From Acidovorax sp. (GTDB lineage: Bacteria; Pseudomonadota; Gammaproteobacteria; Burkholderiales; Burkholderiaceae_C), in contig NZ_JAJTBB010000008.1 in the NCBI RefSeq assembly GCF_021287135.1, positions 1 to 51,040 of the forward strand: a DNA stretch of 51,040 nt, written 5' to 3'. The notes under the pieces were generated by a model, which did no database searches, was not told where the DNA came from, and saw only the letters and a program-made list of their open reading frames with translations. Of this stretch, positions 34,668 to 43,395 are shown in pieces. Numbering within the stretch: the stretch's first letter is position 1; the number at the start of each line of letters is the position of its first letter. Position numbers and translations under genes: made by a program.

Positions 34668-35258
34668 TTACTGCGGCAGGCAGGCCGCGAAGTCGCTGCC
34701 CGGGGCGGCCAGCTCGGCCCGCTCCAGCGGCACGGTGGTGTCGCTTTGCGAGGGCGCCTTGGTGGTGCGCGAGCCGTTGGCCCACTGCCAGCGCTGGCCG
34801 TCAAACCGGTAGATGAAGGTGTGCGTGCGGTTGGCCACCAGGTGCACGGGCGACAGGATGATGGCGCGCGCATCGGCCTCGCTGGGCGCGGTGGCCTGGG
34901 CCTCGTTGTCCTTCACCACGATCTTGCCCAGCAGCGGAGTGATGGGGGAATCGGTGGTGGTGACGTCGCGCTGCACCAGGGCGGCGCTGTAGCCGTGCAC
35001 GGTCCAGCGGCCGTCGCCCGTGGGCTGCACGGTGGGCTGGCGGGCCTCCACGGCGCGGGCGCAGGCGGCGGCCAGGGCGTCCAGCGCGGCCTCGGCGGCG
35101 GCGGCCACTTCGGGTGCCACGGGCGGCTTGGACGATGTGGCGCGGTCGCAGCCAGAGAGCGCCAGGGCTGCCAGCAGCGCGGCGGTAGCAGTCGCTAAGG
35201 TCGAGGCGGCCGCAGCGCCGGGGCGGAAAAGCGGGGTGGGGGAGTTTGGTTTCAGCAC
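34668..35258 (-). CDS. Predicted lipoprotein of unknown function
   Basis: 196 residues from a GTG start (VLKPNSPTPLFRPG). A signal peptide ends in a lipobox LAALALSGC, so the mature protein would begin with a lipidated Cys near residue 37. The remainder has no family I recognise. Features include DGRWTVHGYSAALVQRDVTT, HLVANRTHTFIYRFDGQRWQ and two late Cys-free beta-rich blocks. The frame is open 48 codons further upstream but that part lacks a signal. It follows the TctE-type kinase gene by 43 bases on the same strand and may share its mRNA. Confidence 0.65.
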   Translation of the reverse strand: MLKPNSPTPLFRPGAAAASTLATATAALLAALALSGCDRATSSKPPVAPEVAAAAEAALDALAAACARAVEARQPTVQPTGDGRWTVHGYSAALVQRDVTTTDSPITPLLGKIVVKDNEAQATAPSEADARAIILSPVHLVANRTHTFIYRFDGQRWQWANGSRTTKAPSQSDTTVPLERAELAAPGSDFAACLPQ

Positions 35259-35301
35259 CCGCCCATTGTGGCGGTGCGGCCTGCGTGGGCCTTGATGCGA
35301 A

Positions 35302-36759
35302 TCAAGCCGCTTCGGATCCGGCCAGTGGTAGCCACACGCAAGCGGCCAGCCCGCCGCCGGGGGCCGGCTCCAGCGCCAGGCGCCCGCCCATGAGCTGGGC
35401 ATAGCGGGCGACGATGGACAACCCCAGGCCCACCCCCAGGCCCAGCTGCTGCCCGGGCTCGCCCTGCGCCCAGCGCTGCTGCAGCTGCTGCGCCAGAGCC
35501 GGGTCCACGCCCGGGCCGTTGTCGGTCACGCACAGTCGCGCATAGCCATCTTCGCGGCCCAGGGCCACGGTGATGCGGGGCGGGGCACCGCGCCCGTAGC
35601 GCTGGGCGTTGTCCAGCAGGTTGTTCAGGATGCCTTCGAGCAGCGCGGGGTTGCCGCGCACCTCCAGCGGCGTGTCCAGGCCCTCCGCACCCAGGTCGAT
35701 CCCCAGTCCGTCGGCGCGGGGCAGGTGGCGCAGCAGCACTTCGCGCACCAGGGCGGGCAGTGCCACGGCCTGCAAGGGCAGGGCGATGCGGCTCTCGGCC
35801 ACGCGGGCCAGCGCCAGCAGCTGGTCCACCGTGCGGCTGGCGCGCTGCTCGGCCTGGGCAATGCCTTCGAGCTCGCTGCGCCAGACGGCCGGGTCGCTGT
35901 GTGCCAGCGCATGCGCGGCCTGGGCGCGGATGCCGGCCAGGGGCGTGCGCAGCTCGTGCGCCACGTTGCCCGCGAATTCGCGCTGGGCTTCCAGACCCTG
36001 CTGCACACGCTTCAGCAGGGCATCCAGGGCCTCGCCCAGGCGCTGTACTTCGTGGGTGGCGGCGCCTTGCGCCAGGGCGGCGGGCAGCGGCTGCAGGTCG
36101 GCCGCGTCGCGGTGGTCCATGGCGTCCTGCAGGTCCGTCAGGGGCTGCAGGTCGCGCTCGATGCCGCGCAGCAGCCCCGAGCCCAGCACCACCAGCAGCC
36201 ACAGCTGCGCCAGGCCGGAGTACACCAGCAGCCGGCGCAGCAGCTGCGTGCGCTCGGCGGTGGTCTGGGCCATCACCACGGTGTAGGGCTGCGGCCCGTC
36301 AATGCGCAGGCTGACGCGACGCAGCTCCCGCCCGTCGCGCACCAGGTGCGAGAACGTGTGGGCGCCGTTGCCCGGCGGCAGCCCGCCCGGCGCCAGCTCG
36401 GCGTCGCCCGCCAGCAGCGCGCCATCGGGGCCATAGATGGCAAACCATACGGTTTCGCTCTGGTCGAAGCGCAGCAGCCCCAGCTCGCGCGGCGTGAGGT
36501 CCAGGTGCAGGGCGCTGCCGCCGTTCGCGGGCGTGGCTTCTGCCCCGCGCACGTGCGCCGCCAGCGCGTGGGCATCGTCCAGCAGGGCGCGGTCGAAGGC
36601 CTCGGCCACAAAATGGTTGCCCACGCCCAGCACCACGGCGCTGCCCAGCCCCCACACCAGCACCAGCGAGAGCAGCACGTGCCGCCCGATGCGCTGGCGC
36701 AGCGTGGGCGGGCGGCTGCCCGGTTCAGGGGCGCGCAGCGGGGGGCGTGCCTGTGTCAT
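35302..36759 (-). CDS. Sensor histidine kinase, TctE-like
   Basis: A 485-residue inner-membrane sensor kinase. Membrane segments lie at about 25-50 (LLSLVLVWGLGSAVVLGVGN) and 175-198 (LAQLWLLVVLGSGLLRG), with a periplasmic sensor domain between them. A HAMP-like linker is followed by the H-box NVAHELRTPLAGIRAQ and ATPase boxes NNLLDNAQRYG, VTDNGPGVD and LGLGVGLGLSIVARYAQLMG. Its start overlaps the response regulator gene by 35 bases. Divergent from tctBA, so control of tricarboxylate uptake as in TctDE is likely. Confidence 0.88.
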   Translation of the reverse strand: MTQARPPLRAPEPGSRPPTLRQRIGRHVLLSLVLVWGLGSAVVLGVGNHFVAEAFDRALLDDAHALAAHVRGAEATPANGGSALHLDLTPRELGLLRFDQSETVWFAIYGPDGALLAGDAELAPGGLPPGNGAHTFSHLVRDGRELRRVSLRIDGPQPYTVVMAQTTAERTQLLRRLLVYSGLAQLWLLVVLGSGLLRGIERDLQPLTDLQDAMDHRDAADLQPLPAALAQGAATHEVQRLGEALDALLKRVQQGLEAQREFAGNVAHELRTPLAGIRAQAAHALAHSDPAVWRSELEGIAQAEQRASRTVDQLLALARVAESRIALPLQAVALPALVREVLLRHLPRADGLGIDLGAEGLDTPLEVRGNPALLEGILNNLLDNAQRYGRGAPPRITVALGREDGYARLCVTDNGPGVDPALAQQLQQRWAQGEPGQQLGLGVGLGLSIVARYAQLMGGRLALEPAPGGGLAACVWLPLAGSEAA

Positions 36760-37438
36760 CTTCCAGCAGATAGCCCAGCCCGCGCAGCGTGCGGATGGCG
36801 GCGCCGCTGCCCGCGATCTTGCGCCGCAGGCGCGAGAACGAGGCCTCCAGCGCGTTCTCGCCCACCGCTTCGCCAGCCCCGGACAGGCGCTCCGACAGGT
36901 CGCCCTTGCTGAGCACGCGGCCCGGCGGAGTCATCAGCTCCCACAGCAGGTCGAATTCCCGCGCGGGCATTTCCAGCGGCTGTCCGTCCACGCTGAAACG
37001 GCGGGCCTGGCGGTCCAGCACCAGCCGGCCCACCGTCACCTGGTCGGCCGTGCCGCTGGCGCGGCGCAGCAGGGCGCGCAGGCGGGCTTCCACCTCTTTC
37101 AGCTCGTACGGCTTGCCCAGGTAGTCGTCGGCGCCGGCGTCCAGCCCGGCAATGCGTTCTTCAGTGCTGTCGCGGGCGCTGAGCACCAGCACGGGGGTGC
37201 GGTCGCCCCGGGCGCGGGCGGCGCGCAGCGCCGTGAGGCCGCTGCCCAGGCCGCTGCGCGCGTGCGCGGCGTGGGGCAGGTTCAGGTCCAGCAGCACGGC
37301 ATCAAAGGGCTGCACGGCCCACCAGTGCTGGGCTTCTTCGACGGTGTGGGCCCGTTCGACGCGGTGGCCCGCGTTTTCAAGACCCTGGGCCATGGTGCGG
37401 CTGAGCACGGGGTCGTCTTCCACCAACAGGAGGCGCAT
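36725..37438 (-). CDS. OmpR-family response regulator, TctD-like
   Basis: 237 residues. The receiver domain (1-115) has the acidic pair EDD near residue 8, phospho-acceptor Asp in AVLLDLNLP and conserved Lys in YLGKPYELKEVEARL. The C-terminal winged helix contains PAREFDLLWELMTPPGRVLS and ALEASFSRLRRKIAGSGAAI, ending in RTLRGLGYLLEDD. It overlaps the kinase gene and is transcribed away from tctB, 151 bases distant, whose promoter it likely controls. Confidence 0.9.
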   Translation of the reverse strand: MRLLLVEDDPVLSRTMAQGLENAGHRVERAHTVEEAQHWWAVQPFDAVLLDLNLPHAAHARSGLGSGLTALRAARARGDRTPVLVLSARDSTEERIAGLDAGADDYLGKPYELKEVEARLRALLRRASGTADQVTVGRLVLDRQARRFSVDGQPLEMPAREFDLLWELMTPPGRVLSKGDLSERLSGAGEAVGENALEASFSRLRRKIAGSGAAIRTLRGLGYLLEDDTGTPPAARP

Positions 37439-37589
37439 GGAGGTCGGGGTTCTACGTGAAATTACGCATGGCCGAGATCAGCCAGCAATCAGGTTCGATG
37501 GGGATAGTCCGCCTGTCAGCATACCCCAGCCCTGGGCGCCATTTGCGCCGCCCGATGGGGTCATCCGCGTTTCAGGAGACAAACTTTTC

Positions 37590-38012
37590 ATGATCAACCG
37601 CAATCTCGTCAGAGGCGTTGCCCTCATGGCCTTGGCGCTGGGCTTCGGCCTGCCGTCGGTGGGCTATTCATTGGGGTCGCTCGGCCACGCAGGGCCGGGG
37701 ATGTTCCCCTTCATTGTCAGCTGCATGCTGTTTGTCATCGGGGTCATCACCGTGGTGCGCGCACGGCTGGTGGCGCCTGTGCCCATGGATTTCCAGGTGC
37801 GCAACATCGCCATCATCCTGGGCAGCCTGTGCGGCTTTGCCGCGCTCTCGCACTTTGTGAACATGATCGCGGGCATCGTGTTCCTGGTGTTCTGCTCCGG
37901 CTTTGCGGCCAGCACGTATTCGTGGAAGCGCAGCCTCAAGATCACCGCCGTGCTGATCGCCATCGCGTTCGCGTTCCAGAAACTGCTGGGCGTGAGCCTG
38001 CCCCTGTACTGA
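37590..38012 (+). CDS. tctB: Tripartite tricarboxylate transporter small subunit TctB
   Basis: A 140-residue membrane protein with four predicted helices (VALMALALGFGLP; MFPFIVSCMLFVIGVITVV; NIAIILGSLCGFAALSHFV; IAGIVFLVFCSGFAAS). The start MINRNLVRG has GGAG 11 bases upstream, and a longer reading runs back into the response regulator gene. It forms the transporter with TctA, 10 bases downstream. The periplasmic receptor tctC, which normally precedes tctB, is absent here. Confidence 0.88.
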   Translation: MINRNLVRGVALMALALGFGLPSVGYSLGSLGHAGPGMFPFIVSCMLFVIGVITVVRARLVAPVPMDFQVRNIAIILGSLCGFAALSHFVNMIAGIVFLVFCSGFAASTYSWKRSLKITAVLIAIAFAFQKLLGVSLPLY

Positions 38013-38022
38013 GGTTGCTGCC

Positions 38023-39534
38023 ATGGAAGTCTTGAACAACCTCGCGTTTGGCTTCAGCCACGCATTGACGCTGCAGAACCTGATGTTCTGTGCCCTGGGC
38101 TGCACCGTGGGCACCCTGGTGGGCCTGCTGCCGGGCCTGGGCCCGCTGGCGACCATCAGCCTGCTGCTGCCGCTGACCTATTCCATCGACACCACCGGTG
38201 CGCTCATCATGCTGGCCGGCATCTACTACGGTGCGCAGTACGGCGACAGCGTGAGCGCCATCACCATGAAGATCCCGCATGCGAGCAGCATCGTGGCGTG
38301 TATCGACGGGTATGCGATGACGCTGAAAGGGAAAACGGGGCTGGCCCTGTTCACCGCCGGCTTCTCCAGCTTCATCGGGGGCACGGTGGCCATCGTGGTG
38401 CTGGCGTTCCTGGCGCCCAGCCTGGGCGAGGTGGCCTTTTTGTTCGGCCCCGCCGACTACTGCGCGCTGATGCTGGTGGGCTTTGTGTGCGTGAGCTTCG
38501 TCACCACCGGCAGCCTGCTCAACGGCCTGGCCATGTGCATGGTGGGTGTGCTGCTGGGCTCCATCGGTACCGACGTGAACAGCGGCATGGCGCGCTTCAC
38601 CTGGGACGCACCGTTCCTGGCCGACGGCGTGGGCATTGTGAGCATTGCGCTGGGCTGTTTCGGCATTGCCGAGATCTGCAAGAACCTGGATTCGCGCGAA
38701 GAGCGTTCGCCCTTCAACGGCAAGATCAAGCTCATGCCCACCTGGCCTGAGTTCAAGCGCATCATTCCCAGCGCCTTGCGCGGCAGCGTGGTGGGCTCGT
38801 TCCTGGGCATCCTGCCCGGCGGCGGCCCGGTGATTGCCCAGTTTGCCGCTTATGCGCTCGACAAGAAGGTCAGCAAGTACAAGGACGAGATCGGCACCGG
38901 CTGTATCGAAGGCGTGGCCGGCCAGGCCGCCGCCGACGAGGCCGCCGCGCGCACCAGCTTCATCCCGCTGATGAGCATCGGCATCCCCGAGAACGCCGTG
39001 ATGGCGCTGATGATGGCCGCGTTCATCATCAAGGGCATCCAGCCCGGCCCCAACATGATCGCCGGCCACCCCGAGCTGTTCTGGGGCCTGGTGGCCAGCA
39101 TGTGGATCGGCAACGTCTTTCTGCTGGTGCTGAACGTGCCGCTGGTGCGCTACTGGCTGTCGGTGTTCAAGATTCCGTACAACGTGCTGTTCCCGGCCAT
39201 TCTGTTCTTCTGCTGCATCGGTACCTACAGCATCAACAACAACCTGGACGACGTGTTCATCACCGTGGCCTTCGGCGCCCTGGGCTACCTGTTCATGCGG
39301 CTGGAGATGGATCCCTCGCCGCTGATGCTGGGCTTCATCCTGGGCCCGATGCTGGAAGAAAACTTCCGCCGCTCCATGCTGCTGTCGCGCGGCAGCTTCG
39401 GTGTGTTCATCAACCGGCCCATCAGCGGCACGCTCCTCGGGCTCATCGCGCTGTTCATCCTCTGGCAGCTGGTGGTGTTCTTCCGCCAGCGCAGCCGGAC
39501 CAAGGAGCTGGTGGCAGCGCCAGCGGCCGTCTGA
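38023..39534 (+). CDS. tctA: Tripartite tricarboxylate transporter large subunit TctA
   Basis: A 503-residue, roughly 12-helix permease. Hallmark TctA sequences are GTLVGLLPGLGPLATISLLL, YYGAQYGDSVSAITMKIPHA, GSFLGILPGGGPVIAQFAAY, SIGIPENAVMALMMAAFIIK and LGFILGPMLEENFRRSMLLS. The two GxLPGxGP loops are the conserved inverted repeats of the family. It works with TctB and a Bug-type periplasmic receptor for citrate or other carboxylates. A strong terminator follows. Confidence 0.93.
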   Translation: MEVLNNLAFGFSHALTLQNLMFCALGCTVGTLVGLLPGLGPLATISLLLPLTYSIDTTGALIMLAGIYYGAQYGDSVSAITMKIPHASSIVACIDGYAMTLKGKTGLALFTAGFSSFIGGTVAIVVLAFLAPSLGEVAFLFGPADYCALMLVGFVCVSFVTTGSLLNGLAMCMVGVLLGSIGTDVNSGMARFTWDAPFLADGVGIVSIALGCFGIAEICKNLDSREERSPFNGKIKLMPTWPEFKRIIPSALRGSVVGSFLGILPGGGPVIAQFAAYALDKKVSKYKDEIGTGCIEGVAGQAAADEAAARTSFIPLMSIGIPENAVMALMMAAFIIKGIQPGPNMIAGHPELFWGLVASMWIGNVFLLVLNVPLVRYWLSVFKIPYNVLFPAILFFCCIGTYSINNNLDDVFITVAFGALGYLFMRLEMDPSPLMLGFILGPMLEENFRRSMLLSRGSFGVFINRPISGTLLGLIALFILWQLVVFFRQRSRTKELVAAPAAV

Positions 39535-39587
39535 CGCCAGATCGCAGACTATTGGATTGACTCTCTGTGCTGCATTTGCAGCTTTGC

Positions 39588-39622
39588 AGGCCGGGCACCG
39601 CGAGGTGGCCGGCCTTTTTTTT
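39588..39622 (+). terminator. Rho-independent terminator after tctA
   Basis: AGGCCGGGCACC, loop GCGA, GGTGGCCGGCCT, then TTTTTTTT. A textbook intrinsic terminator between the convergent tctA and helicase genes; the helicase stop codon lies at its edge. Confidence 0.92.
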
Positions 39623-41927
39623 ATTGAAGTTGCCACCAGGCCGGCAGCAGCGCGCGCACCTCGGCGCGCGCAAACCGGTCGTCCATCAGGTGCACCACAC
39701 CTTCGTCGCTGGGCGTGCGGATCACGCGGCCCGCCGCCTGCACCACCTTCTGCAGGCCGGGGTAGAGGTAGGTGTAGTCGTACCCGTCGCCGAACAGCGC
39801 CTGCATGCGCTGGCGGATCTGTTCGTTCACGGGGTTCACCTGGGGCAGGCCCAGCGTCGCCAGAAACGCGCCGATCAGGCGCTTGCCCGGCAGGTCGATG
39901 CCTTCGGCAAACGCGCCGCCCAGCACGGCAAAGGCAATGCCCTGGCTGGTGTCGGTGAAGCGGGCCAGAAAATCGCGCTGCTCGCCCTCCAGCATGCGGC
40001 GCGACTGGCGCCAGTGCGGCAGGTGCGGGTGGTGGCGCTCGAACACGTCGGCCACCTGCTGCAGGTATTCGTAGCTGCTGAAGAACGCAAGGTAGTTGCC
40101 CGGCCGTGCGGTGAACTGCTGCGCCATCAGATCGGCAATGGGCGCGAGGGATGTGGGGCGGTCCGGGTAGCGGGTAGAGATGCGCCGGGCCACCTGCACG
40201 TGCAACTGCCGGGCATGAAACGGCGACTCCACATCCACCCACGCAGGGTGGTCGGGCAGGCCCAGCAGGTCGGCGTAGTAGCGCGCGGGCTGCAGGGTGG
40301 CCGAGAACAGGGTGCTGGTGTGGGCTGCGGCCAGCCGAGGCTGCAAAAAAGGTGCGGGCACCACGTTGCGGGTGCAGACCACGGAATCGCCGGGCTTGGC
40401 GGCCGGGCGGTGGGCTGCGGAAGCTTGCGTGATGTCCACCAGCGAATGCGCATCCAGCAGTTCGGCCATGCGCACCAGGTGCACGGCGTCGAAGTAGAAG
40501 GCCTGCAACGCCGCGTCAGGCTCGGCGGGGTGGTCGGCAAAGTGGTCCGACAGCGTGCTCCCGCATTCCTTGAGTGCGGCCAGCAGCTTGTCGGGGAAGG
40601 CGTCGTACACCGCATAGGCGGCGGTCTGCGCCTTGTCGAGCGCCACCCACTGGCGGCGCACCTTGTCCAGCGCCTTCTTCACCGCGGGGTGGCGCGTGGC
40701 GGCGGGCGACTGCCGGGCCTGCGCCAGGCTGTCCGGCCGCAGCTCGGCCGTGTACATCTTGCGGGCGCGCTCCACCAGGTTGTGGGCCTCGTCCACCAGC
40801 AGCGCGGCGCGCCACTGGTTGGCTTGCGCCAGGCCATGCAGCAGGCCGCCCAGGTCGAAGTAGTAGTTGTAGTCGCCCACCACCACGTCGGCCCAGCGCG
40901 CCAGCTCCTGGCTCAGGTAGTAGGGGCAGACCTGGTGGGCCAGCGCCACCTCGCGCACGCGGGCTTGCTGCAGTAGCGCGGGGGCAGAGCGGGCGTCGTC
41001 GGTGGTCGGTGCCACTGCCGCAGCGCGGGCGGCGGGCAGGCGGTCGTAAAAGCCCTGCGCCAGCGGGCACGACTCGCCATGGCAGGCCTTGTCGGGGTGC
41101 TCGCAGGCCTTGTCGCGTGCCACCAGTTCCAGCACGCGCAGCGGCAAGGCGGGGGCGCTGTCCGCCAGCCGCGCCAGCGCATCCAGCGCCATCTGCCGGC
41201 CCGAGGTCTTGGCCGCCAGAAAGAACACCTTGTCGATCTGCTGCCCCGGCGCGGCCTTGAGCAGCGGGAACAGCGTGCCCATGGTCTTGCCGATACCCGT
41301 GGGCGCCTGGGCCAGCAGGCAGCGGCTGGCCACCGCTGCCTTGTACACCGCCTCGGCCAGCGGGCGCTGCCCGGCGCGGAAAGCGCCGAAGGGGAAGGCC
41401 AGCGCGGCCAGCGCCGCGTCCCGTGCGGCGCGGTGCGCCACCTGCGCTTCGGCCCAGGCCAGGAAGCGCTCGCAATGCGCCTCGAAATGCTGCTGCAGGT
41501 CGGTCGCGCTGTGGCGCTCCGTGAAGACCGTCTCCTTCTGCGTGCCGATGTCGAAGTACACCAGCGCCAGGTCGATATGGCCCCAGCCCTCCTGCTGGCA
41601 CAGCAGCCAGCCATAGATGCGAGCCTGTGCCCAGTGCAGCGCGCGGTGCGATGCGGGCTGCCGGTCCAGGCGGCCCTTGAAGGTCTTCACCTCGTCCAGC
41701 CGCTGCTGCGCGGTGTCGACACCATCCGCCCGGCCGCGCACGCGCAATGTCTTGTACTGCCCGGCCAGCGCGACCTCGGCGCGGTAGTCCTTGCCGCGGC
41801 GTTCTGCCACCGCGGCGTGGCCCGCGATGCCTTCGAGGGCCGTAGGGGCGGGCGTGAAGCGCAGGTCCAGGTCGCCCTGCTTGGCCGTGAACTCGCACAG
41901 CTCGCGCACCGCGACGGTGTAGGTCAT
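39621..41927 (-). CDS. RecB/Cas4-like nuclease fused to XPD/DinG-family Fe-S helicase
   Basis: 768 residues from MTYTVAVRELCEF. The first 200 residues carry PD-(D/E)XK landmarks of the RecB/Cas4 type: GRADG (D68), DEVKTFKG (E79 and K81) and QARIYGW (Q101, Y105). A superfamily-2 helicase follows: Walker A QAPTGIGKT, DEAH box LLVDEAHNLVERA and C-terminal motif VI QAAGRVIR. Four cysteines (ACEHPDKACHGESCPLAQG, then VCPYY) match the spacing style of the Fe-S cluster of XPD/DinG helicases. The start overlaps the preceding nuclease-like gene by ATGA. DNA repair or defence roles are both possible. Confidence 0.85.
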   Translation of the reverse strand: MTYTVAVRELCEFTAKQGDLDLRFTPAPTALEGIAGHAAVAERRGKDYRAEVALAGQYKTLRVRGRADGVDTAQQRLDEVKTFKGRLDRQPASHRALHWAQARIYGWLLCQQEGWGHIDLALVYFDIGTQKETVFTERHSATDLQQHFEAHCERFLAWAEAQVAHRAARDAALAALAFPFGAFRAGQRPLAEAVYKAAVASRCLLAQAPTGIGKTMGTLFPLLKAAPGQQIDKVFFLAAKTSGRQMALDALARLADSAPALPLRVLELVARDKACEHPDKACHGESCPLAQGFYDRLPAARAAAVAPTTDDARSAPALLQQARVREVALAHQVCPYYLSQELARWADVVVGDYNYYFDLGGLLHGLAQANQWRAALLVDEAHNLVERARKMYTAELRPDSLAQARQSPAATRHPAVKKALDKVRRQWVALDKAQTAAYAVYDAFPDKLLAALKECGSTLSDHFADHPAEPDAALQAFYFDAVHLVRMAELLDAHSLVDITQASAAHRPAAKPGDSVVCTRNVVPAPFLQPRLAAAHTSTLFSATLQPARYYADLLGLPDHPAWVDVESPFHARQLHVQVARRISTRYPDRPTSLAPIADLMAQQFTARPGNYLAFFSSYEYLQQVADVFERHHPHLPHWRQSRRMLEGEQRDFLARFTDTSQGIAFAVLGGAFAEGIDLPGKRLIGAFLATLGLPQVNPVNEQIRQRMQALFGDGYDYTYLYPGLQKVVQAAGRVIRTPSDEGVVHLMDDRFARAEVRALLPAWWQLQ

Positions 41928-42838
41928 GGCGGTGGCTCGGCGCAGGGCGGGGCGCCGGTATCGGGCGGCAGCGCCTCGGCATCGGCCTCGCCCAGATGGG
42001 CCTGCGCCAGCTCGCCCTCGCTGCGCAGGGGCGTGGCCTTGCACAGCGCCATCCACACCGCAAAGGGCAGGGTGCAGCGGCTGTGCCGTGCGGGGCGCAG
42101 CAGTTCAAAACGCCCCTCGTCCACGCTGCCGTGCAGCACCCAGATGCCAAAGTGCTCGGGGATCTCATCGGGCTCGGCAATGCCGGCCGGGAAGACGTAG
42201 TAGCACTCCTCGCAGAGCCACTGGTAGGCCTGCCGCTTGGCGTCATGCCGCAGGTCCGACAGCAGGTCGGCCCGGCTGGCCTTCACCTCGTGCACCATGG
42301 GTTGCAGGTAGGCGGGCACGGAGGTGTTGCGCACCGAGAAAAGATCGGGCCGGGCCATGCGCCACACGTTGGCGGCGGCGCGGGCCGCGGGGGCGTGGTC
42401 ATCGTCGGCCCAGAGCGGCGCCATGGCAGGCGCAGCGTGGGCGGCCGCGCCGGCCGTGTCCGCGGGCGGCATCCCAGCGCCCACCGGCACGCTGTCGACC
42501 ACCGCGCGCAGCGACAGCTCCGTCCACACAATGCGCCCCGCCGCCAGCAACTGCGCCGCAAACTTCTGCCCCAGCCGGTCGTGCAGGCTCAGCGCCCGCA
42601 CGCCGCGTTGGCGCGCCTGCGCCAGGGTGCGAATGCCTTCGTCGGTGAGGCGCAGGGTTTCGCAACCATCGGGTGCCGTGTGCAGGCTGATGAGCCCGGC
42701 CGCCAGCAAGTCGATCTCCAACCCATCCTTGCACGGCCACCCCGCAGAGCGCCAGATCTGCATCAGGCGCGTGCGGTGGAAGCGGGTGATAGGGATGGCG
42801 GGCGGGGAGTCCGAAGTGGGGGAGGGCAGCACCGTCAT
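41924..42838 (-). CDS. MmcB-like PD-(D/E)XK nuclease-fold protein
   Basis: A 304-residue protein. An N-terminal winged-helix-like part (about 25-80, LMQIWRSAGWPCKDGLEIDL; LRLTDEGIRTLAQARQRGV) is followed by a linker and a nuclease-like core: MARPDLFSVR (D165), MVHEVKASRADLLSD (E184, K186) and AYQWLCEECYYVFPAG. The core recalls MmcB-type DNA-repair proteins (EVKSSxxDFxxD then YFAVP). A Pro/Ala-rich tail ends the protein. The stop codon overlaps the helicase start as ATGA, so the two are translationally coupled and probably act together. Confidence 0.7.
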   Translation of the reverse strand: MTVLPSPTSDSPPAIPITRFHRTRLMQIWRSAGWPCKDGLEIDLLAAGLISLHTAPDGCETLRLTDEGIRTLAQARQRGVRALSLHDRLGQKFAAQLLAAGRIVWTELSLRAVVDSVPVGAGMPPADTAGAAAHAAPAMAPLWADDDHAPAARAAANVWRMARPDLFSVRNTSVPAYLQPMVHEVKASRADLLSDLRHDAKRQAYQWLCEECYYVFPAGIAEPDEIPEHFGIWVLHGSVDEGRFELLRPARHSRCTLPFAVWMALCKATPLRSEGELAQAHLGEADAEALPPDTGAPPCAEPPP

Positions 42839-42920
42839 GGCGGGGTGGGTGGGCTGGCACTGATTTTAATCACAGTGTCTGGCGGGCTGCTATTAGGTGA
42901 GGTGACAGAGGGGGAAAGAG

Positions 42921-42992
42921 AAATTTGAGTCAAATTGGCTTCTTTCGACCTATGGGTAAGCGCTGGCAGCTATTGAAATAGGAGCATTTTCG
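42921..42992 (+). repeat. Interspersed palindromic repeat, copy H
   Basis: GAGTCAAATTGGCTTCTTTC, then GGGTAAGCGCTGGCAGCTAT, TGAAATAGGAGCATTTT. The left half of the stem is diverged while the right half and flank are intact. Upstream of the nuclease-helicase pair, in the orientation opposite to those genes. Confidence 0.8.
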
Positions 42993-43009
42993 CCCCCCTT
43001 GCGGGGACG

Positions 43010-43095
43010 GCATGGAGAGGCCAGAGCGGACATCGTGGACTGCGCCGTGGGCTTCTACAACCCCATCAAGCTCCACTCCACGCCGGATGTCAGTC
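43010..43095 (+). pseudogene. Remnant of an IS3-type transposase C-terminus
   Basis: One plus-strand frame reads EARADIVDCAVGFYNPIKLH STPD, which matches the end of IS3-family integrases (ARAE-I-YIE-FYN-RRHS pattern). The frame then loses similarity, and no upstream catalytic part (DDE) exists. It is a decayed fragment of about 28 codons. Confidence 0.65.
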
Positions 43096-43395
43096 ACCCC
43101 ACAACGACGCAGCAAAGCCCGGCAGCGCGGCGGCGCGGCTCACCTTGCAGGTTCAAAAGTGTCTTTTTGATATGCGCAGATCAAATAGCACTTAGTCGAT
43201 TCATTGTATTGATGGATGAAGAACGCACGCCGAAGATTGGGCATGCCTGCACCCAGGCTGTGCCGGCGCTGAGCGGCACCTTGGCACATCCCGCTTCATC
43301 CGGGTGGAGGTGGTCTGACACCCCATCTCGGCGAAGCGTCATTTCTTTGTTCATTGCCCAAGACCCGGCAAACCCGGGCATCACTGGAGACACGC

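Larger units (their letters stand above)
42839..43395. other. Gene-poor interval upstream of the first Bug gene
   Basis: This 557-base interval holds palindromic repeat copy H, then an IS3-type transposase remnant (about 43010-43095), then a stretch with lower GC (about 43140-43215). The last 180 bases before 43396 should contain the promoter of the Bug receptor gene; GGAG lies upstream of its ATG. I see no intact gene here. Confidence 0.6.

Noticed and set aside
39621-42838. Part of a CRISPR-Cas type IV or Cas4 locus
   Set aside because: Although the helicase is DinG-like and the nuclease domain Cas4-like, no csf genes, other cas genes or repeat array occur in the window.
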